Assembly (NCBI GenBank): GCA_037903475.1
Contig: JBAJFG010000052.1
Span: forward strand, 434,001-498,000
Source: Ancylostoma caninum
Taxonomy: Eukaryota; Nematoda; Chromadorea; Rhabditida; Ancylostomatidae
DNA: 64,000 nt
Reading direction: 5' to 3'
Part shown: positions 28,501 to 41,320 of the stretch, in pieces
How positions within the stretch are numbered: the stretch's first letter is position 1
How the letters are laid out: every line of letters starts with the position of its first letter
Made by a program: the position numbers and the translations under genes
Notes under the pieces: model-generated
Databases searched by the model: none
What the model saw: the letters and a program-made list of their open reading frames with translations, nothing else
Told to the model about the DNA's origin: nothing

Positions 28501-30410
28501 TTTGTTTGAGCGTTCTCAGTGCCATGACATTCAACTAAAAGGCAAAAATCCATTAATGTTGCTATTTTCATTCGAAATGCTGAGATTCGTCAAAAATGCC
28601 CCATTCAAAGACTATAAACCGGGCCGGCAGAAAATGAAACGACGACCTTCAATAGTCCATGTGATATTCTACAACCACTCGTAAGCTGCTTACTGATCTC
28701 TGATCTTTCGGTGCTAATTTTTGGGTGTTGAATATATGAGTATTTCCATTTTTTCACCATTTTTCCCACAAATTAGTAACGATGGTTAGAATTGAATAAC
28801 AAGCGAGCATTTAAATATTATAAGAAGCAAGGAAAACTTTTCTAACCCTGTATTACACCCGGTTTTTTTTCAATTTTCCCCCTCTAAGCTATCTTTTTTT
28901 CCTCGAAAGGCAAAGCCATGTGCCTACATTACTCTCTTAAGACAGAGATCAGCACAACAACATCAACAACAGTGTTTGTGGACGTAATCTTTGATCATTG
29001 AGGGCGAGAAAACAAGATTACTGATAGCAAACATTTTTACACTGATGTCCACAAACGCGCTGCGCAACATTCTTTGTTCTTCGGAAAACACAATATATAA
29101 TGAGATTCGTTGTTGACGCTGGTATTTATATCAAAAACATCTATAAGTATCAGGTTAGTACTGTCTGAGTAAGCTGATCAGCATGTGTAGCCGAGCTTTG
29201 GAGCAAGAGAAGTCACTAGGAGCGGATAAATCAAGGACGCATAATTTTGTCTTTTCAGCAACTTAAAGGCAGCACCCACGATAATTTTAAGGTCTGAAAT
29301 TTTAGATGTTTTGCAGAATCGACAATAGTCCCAGTAATCCTATGCAAGTAGAAGCGCTAGAGGCATCTGCATTCTCGAGATAAAATAGGCTAGAAAAGGT
29401 ATCCGGGCCCCGGGCGAGTTGTGGCGTGGCATGGATCAGCTGTTTTCGCCTCTAATCACTCAGTTTCCAATTCTTTTTTACATTATTTCTTTCTTCTTCT
29501 TCATTCAATGGTCTTGTTTTCTTCTCCCGAGACACGTCTATATGACATGCATTCTCCCATTTTTCAATTTCTGATCTTTTTCACTCCAGCAGGCTGAAAA
29601 ACATACAAACTCCCGAATCCGTCAAGAAAATGCGTGACGAAAAAGGCACTATTATCGACTTTTTTGGCACAGCCGACCCACGCAACTCGACCAACCTAGT
29701 CTAAGGCATTGAATTAGGGATATTCGAAACTCCTTTTTGCATGAGTTCTGAACGTATTCACTAATCTATTCGTGTTCACCGTAGCCGAAAACCTAAGCTT
29801 ACGCTGAAATCTTGATGACGAAAATTTTCGTGGGTGCTGCCTTTAATTTTTCTTACTGCAACGTAACCGTCTCAACTTCCTCGGAAACGTCGCAATGATC
29901 ATCGAAAAGGGTCATGTCGGCGGAAGGATTTCATATCATTGTTTTTATAAGTTTCCGTTGCTATTCTACCTGAAAAAGGCACATGCGAACCGATATGCAA
30001 GAATAAACTCATGTTTCGCTTTCACAAAACCTTCACTACCAACGTTTGAACTGCTTTCCAGCAAATTGTCATGACTGTCTATTGTTTATCATTGTTTATT
30101 GAAATGTTCTGAATGTCACGGACGCAAATCCAAATTCTGGCGCTGAACTTCACAGTTTGCCACCAAACTGGGCATTTGAGCAACATGATAAATAACATCT
30201 CGTGACGAAATTGCAGATTGTTCTCCTACTTCGGTATGTAAAAGAGTCATATGGCATAAGTCATAGACGGTCACACAAAAGATGACGTAAAAACGCTGAG
30301 CGTCTACCTACCATTGCAACATCTTCGGCAAATTTGCGAGTGGTCTTGAAGAAGTAGTCATGAAAGGGCAGCCCAGGCACCTCCAATTTTGGTAAGCGTG
30401 ATCGGATCAT
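22546..30410 (-). CDS. Acyl-CoA synthetase / 4-coumarate-CoA-ligase-like (AMP-binding, ANL superfamily), 14 exons, complete
   Basis: Exons in transcript order: 30410-30312, 27170-27069, 26867-26762, 25906-25797, 25312-25246, 25186-25045, 24977-24806, 24290-24116, 24055-23958, 23672-23531, 23367-23285, 23220-23126, 22813-22743, 22676-22546. All phases match and give 530 codons plus TAA, close to the usual 530-560 of the family. Enzymes of this family adenylate a carboxylic acid and pass it to CoA. Seen: an N-terminal block starting MIRSRLPKLEVPG, FTFAEL near residue 50, the A5 motif YGMTE (326-330), the A7 region GDIGYYDEDENIYLVDKFKE (405-424), and GYQVIPSELE after it. Two motifs are altered: the P-loop reads FSSGIHGKRKG (182-192) instead of YSSGTTGxPKG, and the A10 lysine (GK) is Ser512 in LPRSPCGSLLRR. 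No SKL-type peroxisomal signal ends the protein. The start is the first Met in frame with the conserved block; an upstream exon cannot be excluded. Substrate unknown. Confidence 0.93.
24388..24667. mobile_element. TACAGTGCC-ended foldback element, about 280 bp, in an acyl-CoA synthetase intron
   Basis: The ends TACTGTGCC and GGCACTGTA are inverted. Inside lie two palindromic blocks built on GGTCTGCCGC and GCGGCAGACC around GCACTACCTA-like loops. It sits in the intron between exons 24977-24806 and 24290-24116. A related copy is at 53888-54155. Confidence 0.75.
26929..27013 (+). mobile_element. ATTACCCATGG-family repeat fragment filling an acyl-CoA synthetase intron
   Basis: The left block (GAGGTTACCCATGGTAAATG) and the right block (TCCTGGGAAATCTCAACGAT) match the order in the copy at 40479-40594. 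It lies wholly inside the 200-bp intron between exons 27170-27069 and 26867-26762. Confidence 0.6.
27811..27868. repeat. Short tandem repeat of ACATTACATAGTC
   Basis: The unit CATTACATAGTCCAGA and the shorter CATTACATAGT recur four times in a row. It lies in the first intron of the acyl-CoA synthetase gene. Confidence 0.85.
29263..29846. mobile_element. TTAAAGGCAGCACCCACG-ended element, 584 bp
   Basis: The left terminus TTAAAGGCAGCACCCACG has its inverted copy CGTGGGTGCTGCCTTTAA at 29829-29846. Similarity continues for some bases inward. No gene inside. It lies in the 3.1 kb first intron of the acyl-CoA synthetase gene. It shares subterminal sequence with the element at 46829-47292. Confidence 0.75.
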
Positions 30411-31494
30411 CTCCACATAGAAAATATTTAGGTAATACTAGTTTTTGCTTGTTTGGAACCACACAGTTGCACCAAATGACCAAATGTATAGTGGTCACGC
30501 AGTACAAGGAAGAAATGAAATCCTGAAAAGTTTCGGGATAAGAAAGTGATAAAAATTTGGAGCAAAAATATGTTACTAGCAGCGGATAAATAAGAAACCA
30601 GCAGGGAAATCCAGCATTAACAGCATACCGAGAAGAACACTGATGAAAAGACGTTTAGGTAAAAGTGCTGACGCCATAACAAGCATGAGTTCAGAAGAAA
30701 GAAGATGATACGTCTATCCAGCTCCTTGGGACTTACAGAAGCCCTCGCTGACCGCAAAAAGTACCAAAAAGTGGACTTTAGAAGAAGATAATTATTATCT
30801 TTTCTCAACCATTGCGAGAATCTTCTCCATAGAAATGTCCAGACAGTTTCAGCTAGAGCCAAACACCTGTCGTTGGGTCAATAAGGTCATTAAAATGCTT
30901 ATCACGGGCCGTCGACACGTAGAGAACAGGAAACTTTGGCAGATAGGTAAGAAAATTCAAGAAAATTTGCTTCCGCACATCATTTGCTTCCTGTACCCGT
31001 AAAAAGGTGATCGCTTTTACTAAATCAAGCAAGGAATTCAGCTCAGCTAGTTAGCTAATGAGACCGTTAGCACTAATGAGAGCATCAAATACTCTTTGGT
31101 GGAACCATTAAATCCAAATTATGTAGGAAAGCTCAGCTACATTGCAGCCGCAATTTCTTTATTAATAGGACTGTCCCCAAATCTGATAAAATTCGCGAAA
31201 ACCTCAAAATTCCTCTCGGCTACAACAGATTCAAAAAGTAGCCAAACACAGCCGCAGTGCTTAATGTCTTTTTGGTGATTGTTCATTCAAGTTCATACTT
31301 TGTTGTTTATTTTTCCCATGCTCTTACTCCTTTTTCTTTTACTTATTTTCTTCCATTCATAAATCTAAGCATATGTAATAGATACAGTGACAACAGTATT
31401 GAAAAATTAGTAGCAGAACACGTAAAAAAAAAGACTTACGCATAAAAACTCTGACCAAATTTTTTTCTTATGGCAAATTTTTACTTTTGTGTCA

Positions 31495-31716
31495 TGAATG
31501 AAAGAATGAATGAATGAATGAATGAATGAATGAATGGATGAATGAATGAATGAATGAGTGAATGGATGCATGAATGAATTAATTAATTAATTAATTAATT
31601 AATTGATTAATGAATGAATGAATGAATGAATGAGTGAATGAATGAATGAATGAATGAATGAATGAATGAATGAATGGGATGAATGAATGAATGGGATGAA
31701 CGAACGAATGAATGAC
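31495..31716. repeat. (TGAA)n microsatellite interrupted by (TTAA)n
   Basis: TGAA units flank a central TTAA-type block (about 31578-31604), with TGGA and TGAG variants. This is the third TGAA array in the window. It lies upstream of the acyl-CoA synthetase gene. Confidence 0.95.
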
Positions 31717-34700
31717 TACAGAGGAGAAACCTAAGGCGGTCAATGTTCCAAGACGCGATGAGTATCATAGAAGACTACTGATAAGGATATTTGTGTGCCA
31801 GAAAAACACATCAGAAATGACCATAACAGCGGCAACAGTAAGCAAAAAGTGACGAAATGTCTGGGACAGAGTTCTGTGTCAGAGTCCAGCTTTGTGGTCA
31901 TGAAATATTTTTTGTTGGGAACACAACGCCCAAAATAGTATTGCTAATGAGAAAATAAATGACTAGCAAGTGAAACAAAATGCAGCGGTAAAATTGTCTA
32001 ATAATCAAGGATTTTGTGAATAAAGGGAAAAACAATGATGAATAGAAACTAAAGAATAAGGCAAACAACACCAATCCAGGAATGAAGTGCACACGAGTAG
32101 AAATGAGAGTTTTTTCTCGCATTTGCAATGATAAGGAAGTGCCTAACAACGAGTGGAGGGGAACATAATTTTCGAAGGTGCGCTCACATGCGGTGAAGGT
32201 CGACAATCGTGCGGAAAACGATCATCCAAAGGCAGATAACAAAGCGGCCGAGGGGCCGGTTTCCGCCACAAACACCACCGAATTTTATAGACGGTTCGCA
32301 GATTACAGCGGTTTCCAATTAACAACGAATTATGGCCGTTGGACTTTCAGCATTCTCTGGTCGGACATTCTCTGGTTGCTACCTTCATAAAATGCAAAAC
32401 TTTTTGAATATTCGCTTGAGCGAAACCTTCTGGATTTTATGAATGACTTTGTTTTCATATTTCTTGCTCACTGGCATGGTAATAAAGAAAATTTCTTTCG
32501 ACACTTCCCTGTTCCTTCCACCCATAAATCACCTACATTCCTGTACGTTTCCTTGTCTCTGACAGTTTGGAGAAATCGGTATATGACAAATGAATGCATC
32601 GAGAGGCCTCGATACCATATCTGAGTGTTCCAAACAGTCGAATGAGCCAACACGAAGATAAGGACAGGTAACAAGAGTTATTTCTCGTTGTTAAGTCAAA
32701 GTACACGAGGAAAGGGTCCCTGCAAGTTCGTGCGTATGTACAACATCTTCGGATGCCTTCGATCCGTATATGTATACGTATTTTGAGGCTCCTAAAAAAT
32801 TTTGAACTGACAGCCAAAACTATGAAGTCATGGAGTCATGTGTTCACATAGTAGTGTGGTATAGTTAACAACCAACCCCTTCTTTGCTTCTGGACCTCGA
32901 AGATTATAAACGAGGTCGTACTAGATCTAGAAAAGGTGTTAGTGTACTTAGAATTGGTCCAGTTCTTAAATTCGAGTAAAATTTTCTCCCGCAAAAATTC
33001 CTATACTATTTCCCCAAGAGATGAATTTAGCAATAGAACGTGTAAAGTGTGAACCAAGGAGTTTTGTTTGAATGTTTGTACGCATTGTAGGCGTGTACTA
33101 CAATACATTCTCCAGTGGAACATGAATAATGGGAAAATGAATAAATCAAAAGTGAGGCAATAGCAGGATCGATTTCAGCTAAATATGTGGCAGAAACGCA
33201 CGCTAGCGTCCAGGAAAAGTTTGTTTCATGCACTGCAGCAATCCATTTCGGCTACAGTTTGCCGTTATTTGCATATACTTTTGGAGGAGTGAATTGCCAA
33301 TGCAGTCGTGAAACGCTGCCATGGAAAACTTCGTGGCAAAGGTATTCTAATAGCTTTTGTAGCTGTTTTTAAGTTCCTAGATCTCATAGGGAATACTTTT
33401 CTGATAAGGTCAACTGCCTGATAACAAGAAATCTCACATTTCCGAAGTTCACGTGGAACGTAGAGGAATATCTATTACATCTGGAACACCATATACTTTG
33501 AAAGAACTGCGGAGTGAGCCAAAACCTCTTTTGAAGTAATAGTTATGCAATAACTTCCAATGTTTTTCACGTCTGTGCCTCCCGATTAATATATTTTTGC
33601 TGGGAGCAAAGGAAAAAAAAACTAGCATCTGCAATAGGGTTCATAGGCTGTGTCTCACCTCTCACGCCATAGTTGTTTCAGAATTTTAACAAAAAAAGAA
33701 TCCTTAGGAGAAGCTGGTACCAATAGTACCCATCATTACCTACAAAGGTGCAGAAATCCTCACTCTTGAGGCCCTTCTTTTGGCAGGAACAAGGGACGCC
33801 CACTAAGAAAGCTGCTACAAGACTGTACAGCTGTTTATATTGATCGTTGGCCCGCGACGCCCCATTGTGACAGATGTACCACTAGACATAACAAATTCTC
33901 CGCAAGAAAATGACTCAGAAACCGTTTTTCTGCATTTGACAAGGAATTTTGTATACTATTGCAATCAGCGTCTCCTGCAGATTCTCCCTACATGAAAATC
34001 TCGAGAACATTTCTCAGGTGAGGTGACTTTGAGGGAGCTTTAGGTAGCAAAGATGCCACCTTATCTGCAGCAGAGATGCAATTACCCATGCACGCACGAC
34101 AAGGAGACCTATGCGCTTTATAGGCCTCAATGGTTTTAGTGTAGAGTTGATGTTAATTCGCTACGTTTTTATATTATTTTCAGAACAGAGCTGATATTTA
34201 GCATCAACAAAGAACTCTGAAGATGACGTCTCTAGTTCTAGTTTCTAGTTCTAGTTTCTCCAGTTCAAGCATGGATTACGCAGTGACTTTCTCAGATGAA
34301 AATTGGGGGGGGGGGGGAGCTGGGGAGACGAGACAAATTTGGAAATCAGAAAAGAACAGACAGCAAGATCTCATCAAAGAAGAGAATCTCCAAAGTCGTG
34401 GAAAAATCGTTGATGTTTCAAAAATGAGGATATGCTCCAAAAATAGAATTTAACATGAAACAAACTCATTGACGGACGTTCTGAGCAAAGAAATCACAGA
34501 ACCGCGCTCTGTAGGTGGAAAATGTTCTTTTGTCGCATTAGGAAGTGGTATGCTAAAGGTCATTTCCTCTGCAAGACAACATAAAAAGAGGAGTGCGGCA
34601 GAAAGGGCACGCCACGTCTGGGTCACAGTACTTTAGAACCAGCTCTAACCCATAAGGTTAATCTGCTGGAATTTTGTGGTGATTCACGCCATTCATGAGG

Positions 34701-37700
34701 GGCTGTTTTTAGTTGTTTCGTTGCAGGAACTTACAAATTATGCATTATGGAAAATTAGTAGCAGTACATAATATGAGAAAAATCACATCACAAATTAGCA
34801 AAACGGTTGCAAGTAGGCCTTGTACATGTTGATTAGTGTTTCATATATAAGCACTTTCAACAGTAAGGATGGGTCGAAACTTCTACAAAGGAGTAAATTT
34901 ACGTTGAAATCACAGAAATTTCATGAGCTATTACGAAAACCACCATTTTGAAGATTCTGGCCTGCGGAGAAATGAAATTGGAGCTAACCTTTCACAATGT
35001 AATTTTATCTTTTTGTCCCTCACATATATATATATATATATTTATTACATGAATGAATCATGTGACAAAATCACCTCATAAACAACATAAAAACCTCTGA
35101 AAGGAAAAATTGAATCCGATCAAGGCGAAGTGAAAAAAAAAAACTACAACACCAGTTAACGCAAAAAAAAATTTAAAAAAAGAAAGTACCAGATACAATA
35201 AAAAGAGATGTCGCCGTTGCTTTTGATACTCTCAAGAAGGCAGGTGACTAAGCAGCTTTTTGAATGAATGAACACTAACAGGTAACGCACGTTTTTTGCC
35301 AAGTTTTGCATATTCCGATCCCGCTCTATTGAAGAAAAAGTTAAATCTAACAGAATGTCTAGCCCTGGGGATGACTGGTTTCAATGCTTGACCTCTAGTA
35401 TTTGATGACCGCATGCGCAAATTTCTGAAAAGTTTGAAATTCAAGGCTTTTTCCCAAGTTTATTCACAGGCGAAAAGTAGGCTGCCTTCTCTTTACTCCC
35501 ACATAAGTCAAAATTGCTGTCATAGAGAGCCTTTGTTGGAGCTCTGGTTGAAAATTTTGCTCATATTTGCATACCATTACTAATTCTCAGTACTATTATA
35601 ATCTTGTTCATGCTTGTACAAACTTTGCAACATTTTTCCATCACGAAGAAGAACACAAACGTGACGTTGTTTGTTGAGGAGAAGCCTCGGAATTACGACA
35701 GAAAAAGGTTTCTGTCTAAATCGAATGCAGAGCTTGTGAGAGTATTTCTGAGAAAGCACTTTTTTACAGAGTGCAATTTATTTAGTGTAAATAAACAAGA
35801 GCTGTTGTAGAAAGTACAAACAAACTTTAAAAAAAAGGACAACGAATAAAAATATGGTTACGGAGAATCATCTTTAGCTATTACAAAAACCCCTCAGTAA
35901 GAGAACGATGCAATTTTATCTGATAGAAATGGAAGAGTTAGACATTTCAGAGCTCTATGTGACTGAAGACACCGGAATTTTGAGAGGTAATCCCTGAAAA
36001 ATTGCCTTCCGTTCGTCATGATGGCAACAGTCAAAGATTTCCAATCAACATTGCAAATTTTGATGCAAGTTAAGGCATTTTGCTCGGAAAGAATTTGCTG
36101 GAAGAATACATATGTAGTTCTGCGCAGAAGATCCATAAATTTCTCGCGCGCGCACGCGAATTGTTTCTATGGAGATGCTCTAAGGAGATTAAAGAGAGAA
36201 GTTGAAATAAAAAATAATGGATAACGATAGGATTAAATGGATTCATGCTAAGCCGAAGGTGGCAAGAGCCAAAGAAGCAGCTCCAAGGGAAACGGCAATG
36301 AACAGAGAACCACATGTGCGCCTGGAAGATTGAAAGAACCAGTTCTACGTTGAAGAAATTCACATCAGCAGTGGGTCTCGACCTCCGAGCTGGTCTCAGT
36401 TGCTCTCTAGACAGACCGCCTCGATCGATGACTTTTGAAACAAACTTTCGGCATGGATCGCAGGTGATTCACCTGCTGCACTCCTTCCGAAATGCCAAAG
36501 TGCGAGCAATAATTTCTTTAATGTGACCATAAAATGGAGTGTTGGGGAAGTCTCTTCAGAAAAACAAAGATATTATAAAACGAAGAGTATGAAATCCCAA
36601 TTTTTCCATGGATGTAAGAAAAGGTAACAAGAGTCTCATTTCTTTCAATTTTGTCTCTATATTGAAGTGAAAATGATTTCTCGGAATCTCGGAGATATGC
36701 ACTCCTCCATGCAAATAGTTATAACTTTGTTATGACATATCATAACAATGCATATCATATGACCAGTAGAGCCAGCCAGTTGGAACCCGAATACCAGATT
36801 GGGGTGGTGGTTTCACTACTAATTCACCAACAAAGAGCGAACTGCCCTTGGTTATCCCAGCAATGTGCAGCGTACGAGAACAACATGGTATGATTTCCAG
36901 GTAACCACAGACTACTATTTCATTGCTTTCACGTCAAATCAGCCTTCAATCAAGCAAGAATTTGTAGAAGATATAATAAAATATAATAAAATATTTGTAG
37001 AAAATATTATATATATATATATATCTATAATATAGAAGCAGTCTATGCATAGATATCGAGTGATGATACCGTGCAACGCAGATTCCGCAAGGAAATAATA
37101 CCATCGCTGATAAAAGCAGCTCGTTATGGGATTAGGCTTTTCCTGATCTCTTGAATGACTACGCAATGAACGATGGTGATGACGAAATGAGGTGGAGTCA
37201 ACAAGTCATTAATCCATGTGAAACCCATGGGATCTGCTGTCATGGTTTCTTGTTGGCACTGGAAACGAAACGGCTTCTTTGACCATCCTTTGGCGCAAAA
37301 TAGCGGTCAATGTAACATATGCATAGTTGACAACTAATCGTTTGAAGATAACGAAAGTAGATGTACCCCATTACGGAGATCTCCTACCCCGTTCGCCTAG
37401 GGTCTGAGGCCAATTCGTTCGTTTTGGGTTAAGTGGGTCAGCCTAGAAGTGTTTGCTCTAGGCTCAGTAGGACACGCTCGGGCCTTGGGATCAGGATCTC
37501 AGAAGGGTAGATCCTTCACCCGCCATAGTAGGAGAACAATGTGATTTCTCCAGTATTGTGATCACATGAATGTCTTTAGTGTTTGGTAGCAGAATTCGTA
37601 ATGTACCTTGCTCTGATTTGTTGGATTACTATCGAGCGTATCCAAATCAGTAAATAAATAAATATGCATGGCGTTTTCGAAATGAGCTCATTCGACGGCA

Positions 37701-39249
37701 ATCCCAAGTATTCACTCAGTGCCGTTTGTCGCACGAGAAGCATATTTATGAGAAGTTAGTAATAAGTGGAAGAAGTTCCCCTAAACAGAAACGCCACAGC
37801 AAATAGGGCAGCTTTTTCCTGCGAGGAGGAAGGTGAGAAAGTGCGTGAGTGCAGTATGTAGAGTAAATGGGATTAGCACATCTATCTGTTCCTTTCACAC
37901 TCACGTATGTATTAGGTGTTAACATAAGTCCTTGCGCTTTTTTTTTGAATGCACTTTTCACCATTTATTTGTTATCTTTTAGCTACAGCTCATATACGAT
38001 TCGGAAGCGCTAATCTTCCTCTACAAGGGAGTTGTAAAGAACTTTCTCTAAAACACAGTATGCTTGAGTTTTAAGCCTGCGAAGTGGAGAAATGAGCAAT
38101 GAAAAACGGCGCAAAGGACAACTACCTGTCCTGGCATTCAGTTAAAGCTCGAAAAGCCATCGAAGCTAAGCAAGCGACCTCTATTGAATATGTAAAAGAA
38201 GTTTCGCTTGGAATGACTGGTCATCAGTGATTTTCCGACCTCAAAGAAGACATATTTGGTCTCAACGAAACCAATCACTTCGATCGAACAGATTTCTTCC
38301 ATGAACAGCTGGGAATTGCCCCAGAGGGATGTTATAGCCTATATAAACATTATACTTCTTAAAGCTGCCAAACAACTGAAGTAATCCTGCTGAATGATCG
38401 AATCGTAACGGTCTAGTCATCTTATCCGATTATAACCTCGGACCTCACTTTGCCAGCATCGCCAAACTGGCCGTGCAACAGTTCTACTGCTGACTTTCTT
38501 CCGTGTTTATATTCTACAGAGCTTACACGTTCAAAAAGTATTGGGTGCTTTCTGGTTCACGCTGAATACAAGGAGAAAAAACGTGTTTTGGCGTTTTCCT
38601 TCTTGAGCCTGAAAATTAAGTAATTCAAAATTTTGTGGAACCCCCTCACGTATGTATGATTGTAGAGCAAAAAAGGCGCTTTCAGATGGTATAGAGCACG
38701 TTGCGGAAAAAAGACAATGAGTCGGAAAAAATTGCAACTGAAAAAAGGGCAAGGACTTATGTTAACATCTAATATATATTATATTATACCAGCAAATGAG
38801 AAGAGAAGAAAGACGGGAGCGCATCTTTTATAAGAGAGGTCTATTTTTGAGGTAATATCTGGACAGAATCTCCACAGGATTCAGCAAACTCTACTACACA
38901 CTGAAGAACACGTGCTTGGGGCCACATTTAGTGGAGAACCACGTGGTGTCCTGTTTTTACTTCACATTAGGAGGAAGTTGAAGAGTATGTCGCTATAGTA
39001 CATAGCTCTAACGATGCTCTGAAAAAAGAAACTGTCAGAATTCCACTAAAAAATTTAGTGAATTGCGAAAACTAAGTAACTACGCTGGCTCCGAAGTTTC
39101 TCGTGATAAACAATTCTGTATATATAAAAGTGGAAGTTGTAAATACTATGTGTATATGTACGTATGTATGTGATGAATAGAAATCGCAGCGGAGGAGCCG
39201 ATCCTGGCCAAATTTTACATGCTGGTCCGTCATGGGTTGGCGGAAGTTG

Positions 39250-39590
39250 TGGGCTACTTTTCCCTGGGGATTATCGATTACCTTATCGATTATATCAAAT
39301 TTATTCATTTTCCGCTACTTTGGCCAGGCACTTGCAAGGACTTTCCTGCTAGGGTTTTCTGATCCGCTGAACACAAAAATGATAACCATTTTCGGCCAAA
39401 TTACCCATTTATTGGTTTTGTTTTTTCCCACTTTTGCTCGGGGGATAGTGAGAACACGTCTACTGAGATTCCTCAATACGCGCTAAACGCGAAAATGACA
39501 ACCATTTTGCATCAAAGTATCGTTTTATTGACTCTAGATTCTATGGATTTTTTCTACTTCCGCTCGGGGACTGGCGAAAACATTCTATAA
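39250..39590. repeat. Diverged tandem repeat, about 116-bp period, roughly three copies
   Basis: Copies two and three align at a spacing of 116 bp: GCTGAACACAAAAATGATAA at 39366 against GCTAAACGCGAAAATGACAA at 39482. Each is followed by an ACCATTTT block and then a TTTGCTCGGGG or TTCCGCTCGGGG block. A more diverged first copy begins near 39250. Confidence 0.6.
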
Positions 39591-40478
39591 ACTATATAGT
39601 GACTTAATTATCCACTTACGCAAGTTTCCAGCCACTTTATTATACTTAACTTGTTTACTTTCCAACGCTTTTCATTTTCTCAAGTCTCCAAACGTATATG
39701 TACTATCCTACATAGCCAGGACAAGACTGGCAGAAAACAGAGCAAAGATATAGCACCGGTTTAAAAAAAAAAACAAGAAATTGCGGGCAATGGTTCCTTG
39801 TGTGGTTAACCACGCCGTTTCCAGTCTCTTTCCTTTGTTGTTGACCGCAGCTGTGCTTCTTTTTTTTTGTCCCGGCCGCTCCAACCACTCCTCTTCTCAT
39901 TGAAGCCAACACAGATGGAAGTTTTTCCGCCTAAATTCTTGGGTGTTTCAAATTTCAAACAGAGGACTCAATAATTCTGATAATTCCACAAATAGTTCAT
40001 TGGTGAAAGTCTCCGCATTTCTTAGAAATGAGCAAGTAGGCTTGTTACATGCTCCGAGCTTGGTGAGTGCTGACTTTGGTGGAATGGATAGCGTTCGCTT
40101 GCAACCACTCTCTCTCCCTTTGATGAAGCTTATTTTCATTTTTTGGTCAGCCACCCATGCAAATAGTCCTTTCTGATCTATACGAACTGTGAGCATCAAA
40201 AATCATGATGATCGCTGAATTGATAAGGTCGATTACTGCGTTCGAACTCGAACCGCAACCCTCGGATTAACGCAGAATCTTATGCTGCCACTATCCGTCA
40301 CACTAGCAAACGAGAACCGCCACAATTCTCACCGAGTGCAGCAGCAGCGTTAGCTCAAGACTTCGGTGTATGCTGCGTTAAAGAATGGTAACGAACAGCG
40401 GTCCATTTTCCAGAACAACTCTCCACTGGATAAGATCTCGGGCTTGGATGCATCTTTGGAGTCTAATCTCATAACCTT

Positions 40479-40737
40479 GGCCCGGATGCACCATTGAAAT
40501 TACCGGCGGCGAATGTTTTGACTCCCCTTTTAACGATGGGCAAATTTGTGCGGTGTTGTTACGTTTACCTAACGTAATCTCAACGATGCTAGTGGCCCTA
40601 GGTTACGATTGACTATGGGTGGCAGTTGTGTACAGAAAACATCACACATGGGTTAACATGTTGATGGGTGCCAGGTAAAGGGTAACTTTGGATACTACAC
40701 GTGTTTACCATGGGTAATCTCAATGATGTATCCGGGC
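40479..40737. mobile_element. ATTACCCATGG-family repeats, two adjacent copies in opposite orientation
   Basis: The first part runs forward from CACCATTGAAATTACC to ATCTCAACGATGCTAG. The second is reversed and ends with GTTTACCATGGGTAATCTCA. Together they suggest nested or composite insertion. No coding potential. Confidence 0.65.
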
Positions 40738-40850
40738 CTTGAAATCTGGATTATCCTGTTATGCTCTTCACCACGTCTCTAGAGCAGCCCCTTAGCTTCG
40801 CCGAAATACTTCTGCTCGTATCCCTTGCACATGGTCTGAATGCATCAGAT

Positions 40851-40975
40851 GCATCGTTGGTGTTTCCCATGGTAAGCGTGTCAACCTACCCATATTTATA
40901 CCTGAGACCTGTCACCATGTTTACCCATATGTGACGTTGCCTACACCCAGCTGCCGCCCATGGGTAAGCATACCC
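40851..40975 (+). mobile_element. ATTACCCATGG-family repeat
   Basis: It carries CCCATGGTAAGCGTGTCAAC, then ACCATGTTTACCCATATGTG, then CCCATGGGTAAG, in the same block order as the copy at 44230-44346. Confidence 0.65.
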
Positions 40976-41122
40976 ACCAGGATGAGTTTAGCCATTTCTC
41001 CAATGATACTTTCCGAGCAGCAGTACACAGTCTCTCTAGGACCTACAAACAGCGTATTGTGTGTAAACAATTTTAGTGTGTATTATAGTTTTGCGAAAGG
41101 TGGGGGTAAGGAGAGGAGGCTT

Positions 41123-41320
41123 AAATAACTGCCAAATCAGCAAGGAGGAACTTCTGAAAATCCTCTCCACTTATGTTAATGTGCTGTTCGTTTATCGGAG
41201 GTAATACCATTCGTATCCCATTGGGTGGCAAATGGGGACCATGTTCTAACCACAATCCTGCTATTAACGTTCTACCGTTCTGCACAACTATCCCCTTGTT
41301 CTTTGCAATGCATAAAGTAA
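41123..41320 (-). CDS. Possible terminal exon or gene fragment, unknown
   Basis: The minus strand encodes a protein-like stretch with GIVVQNGRTLIAG, HGPHLPPNGIRMVLPP and GEDFQKFLLADLAVI, ending at a TAA near 41123. A possible acceptor (TGCAAAG) lies just upstream. The plus strand is also open here, and no family is recognised. A decayed repeat open reading frame is an equally good explanation. Confidence 0.15.
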
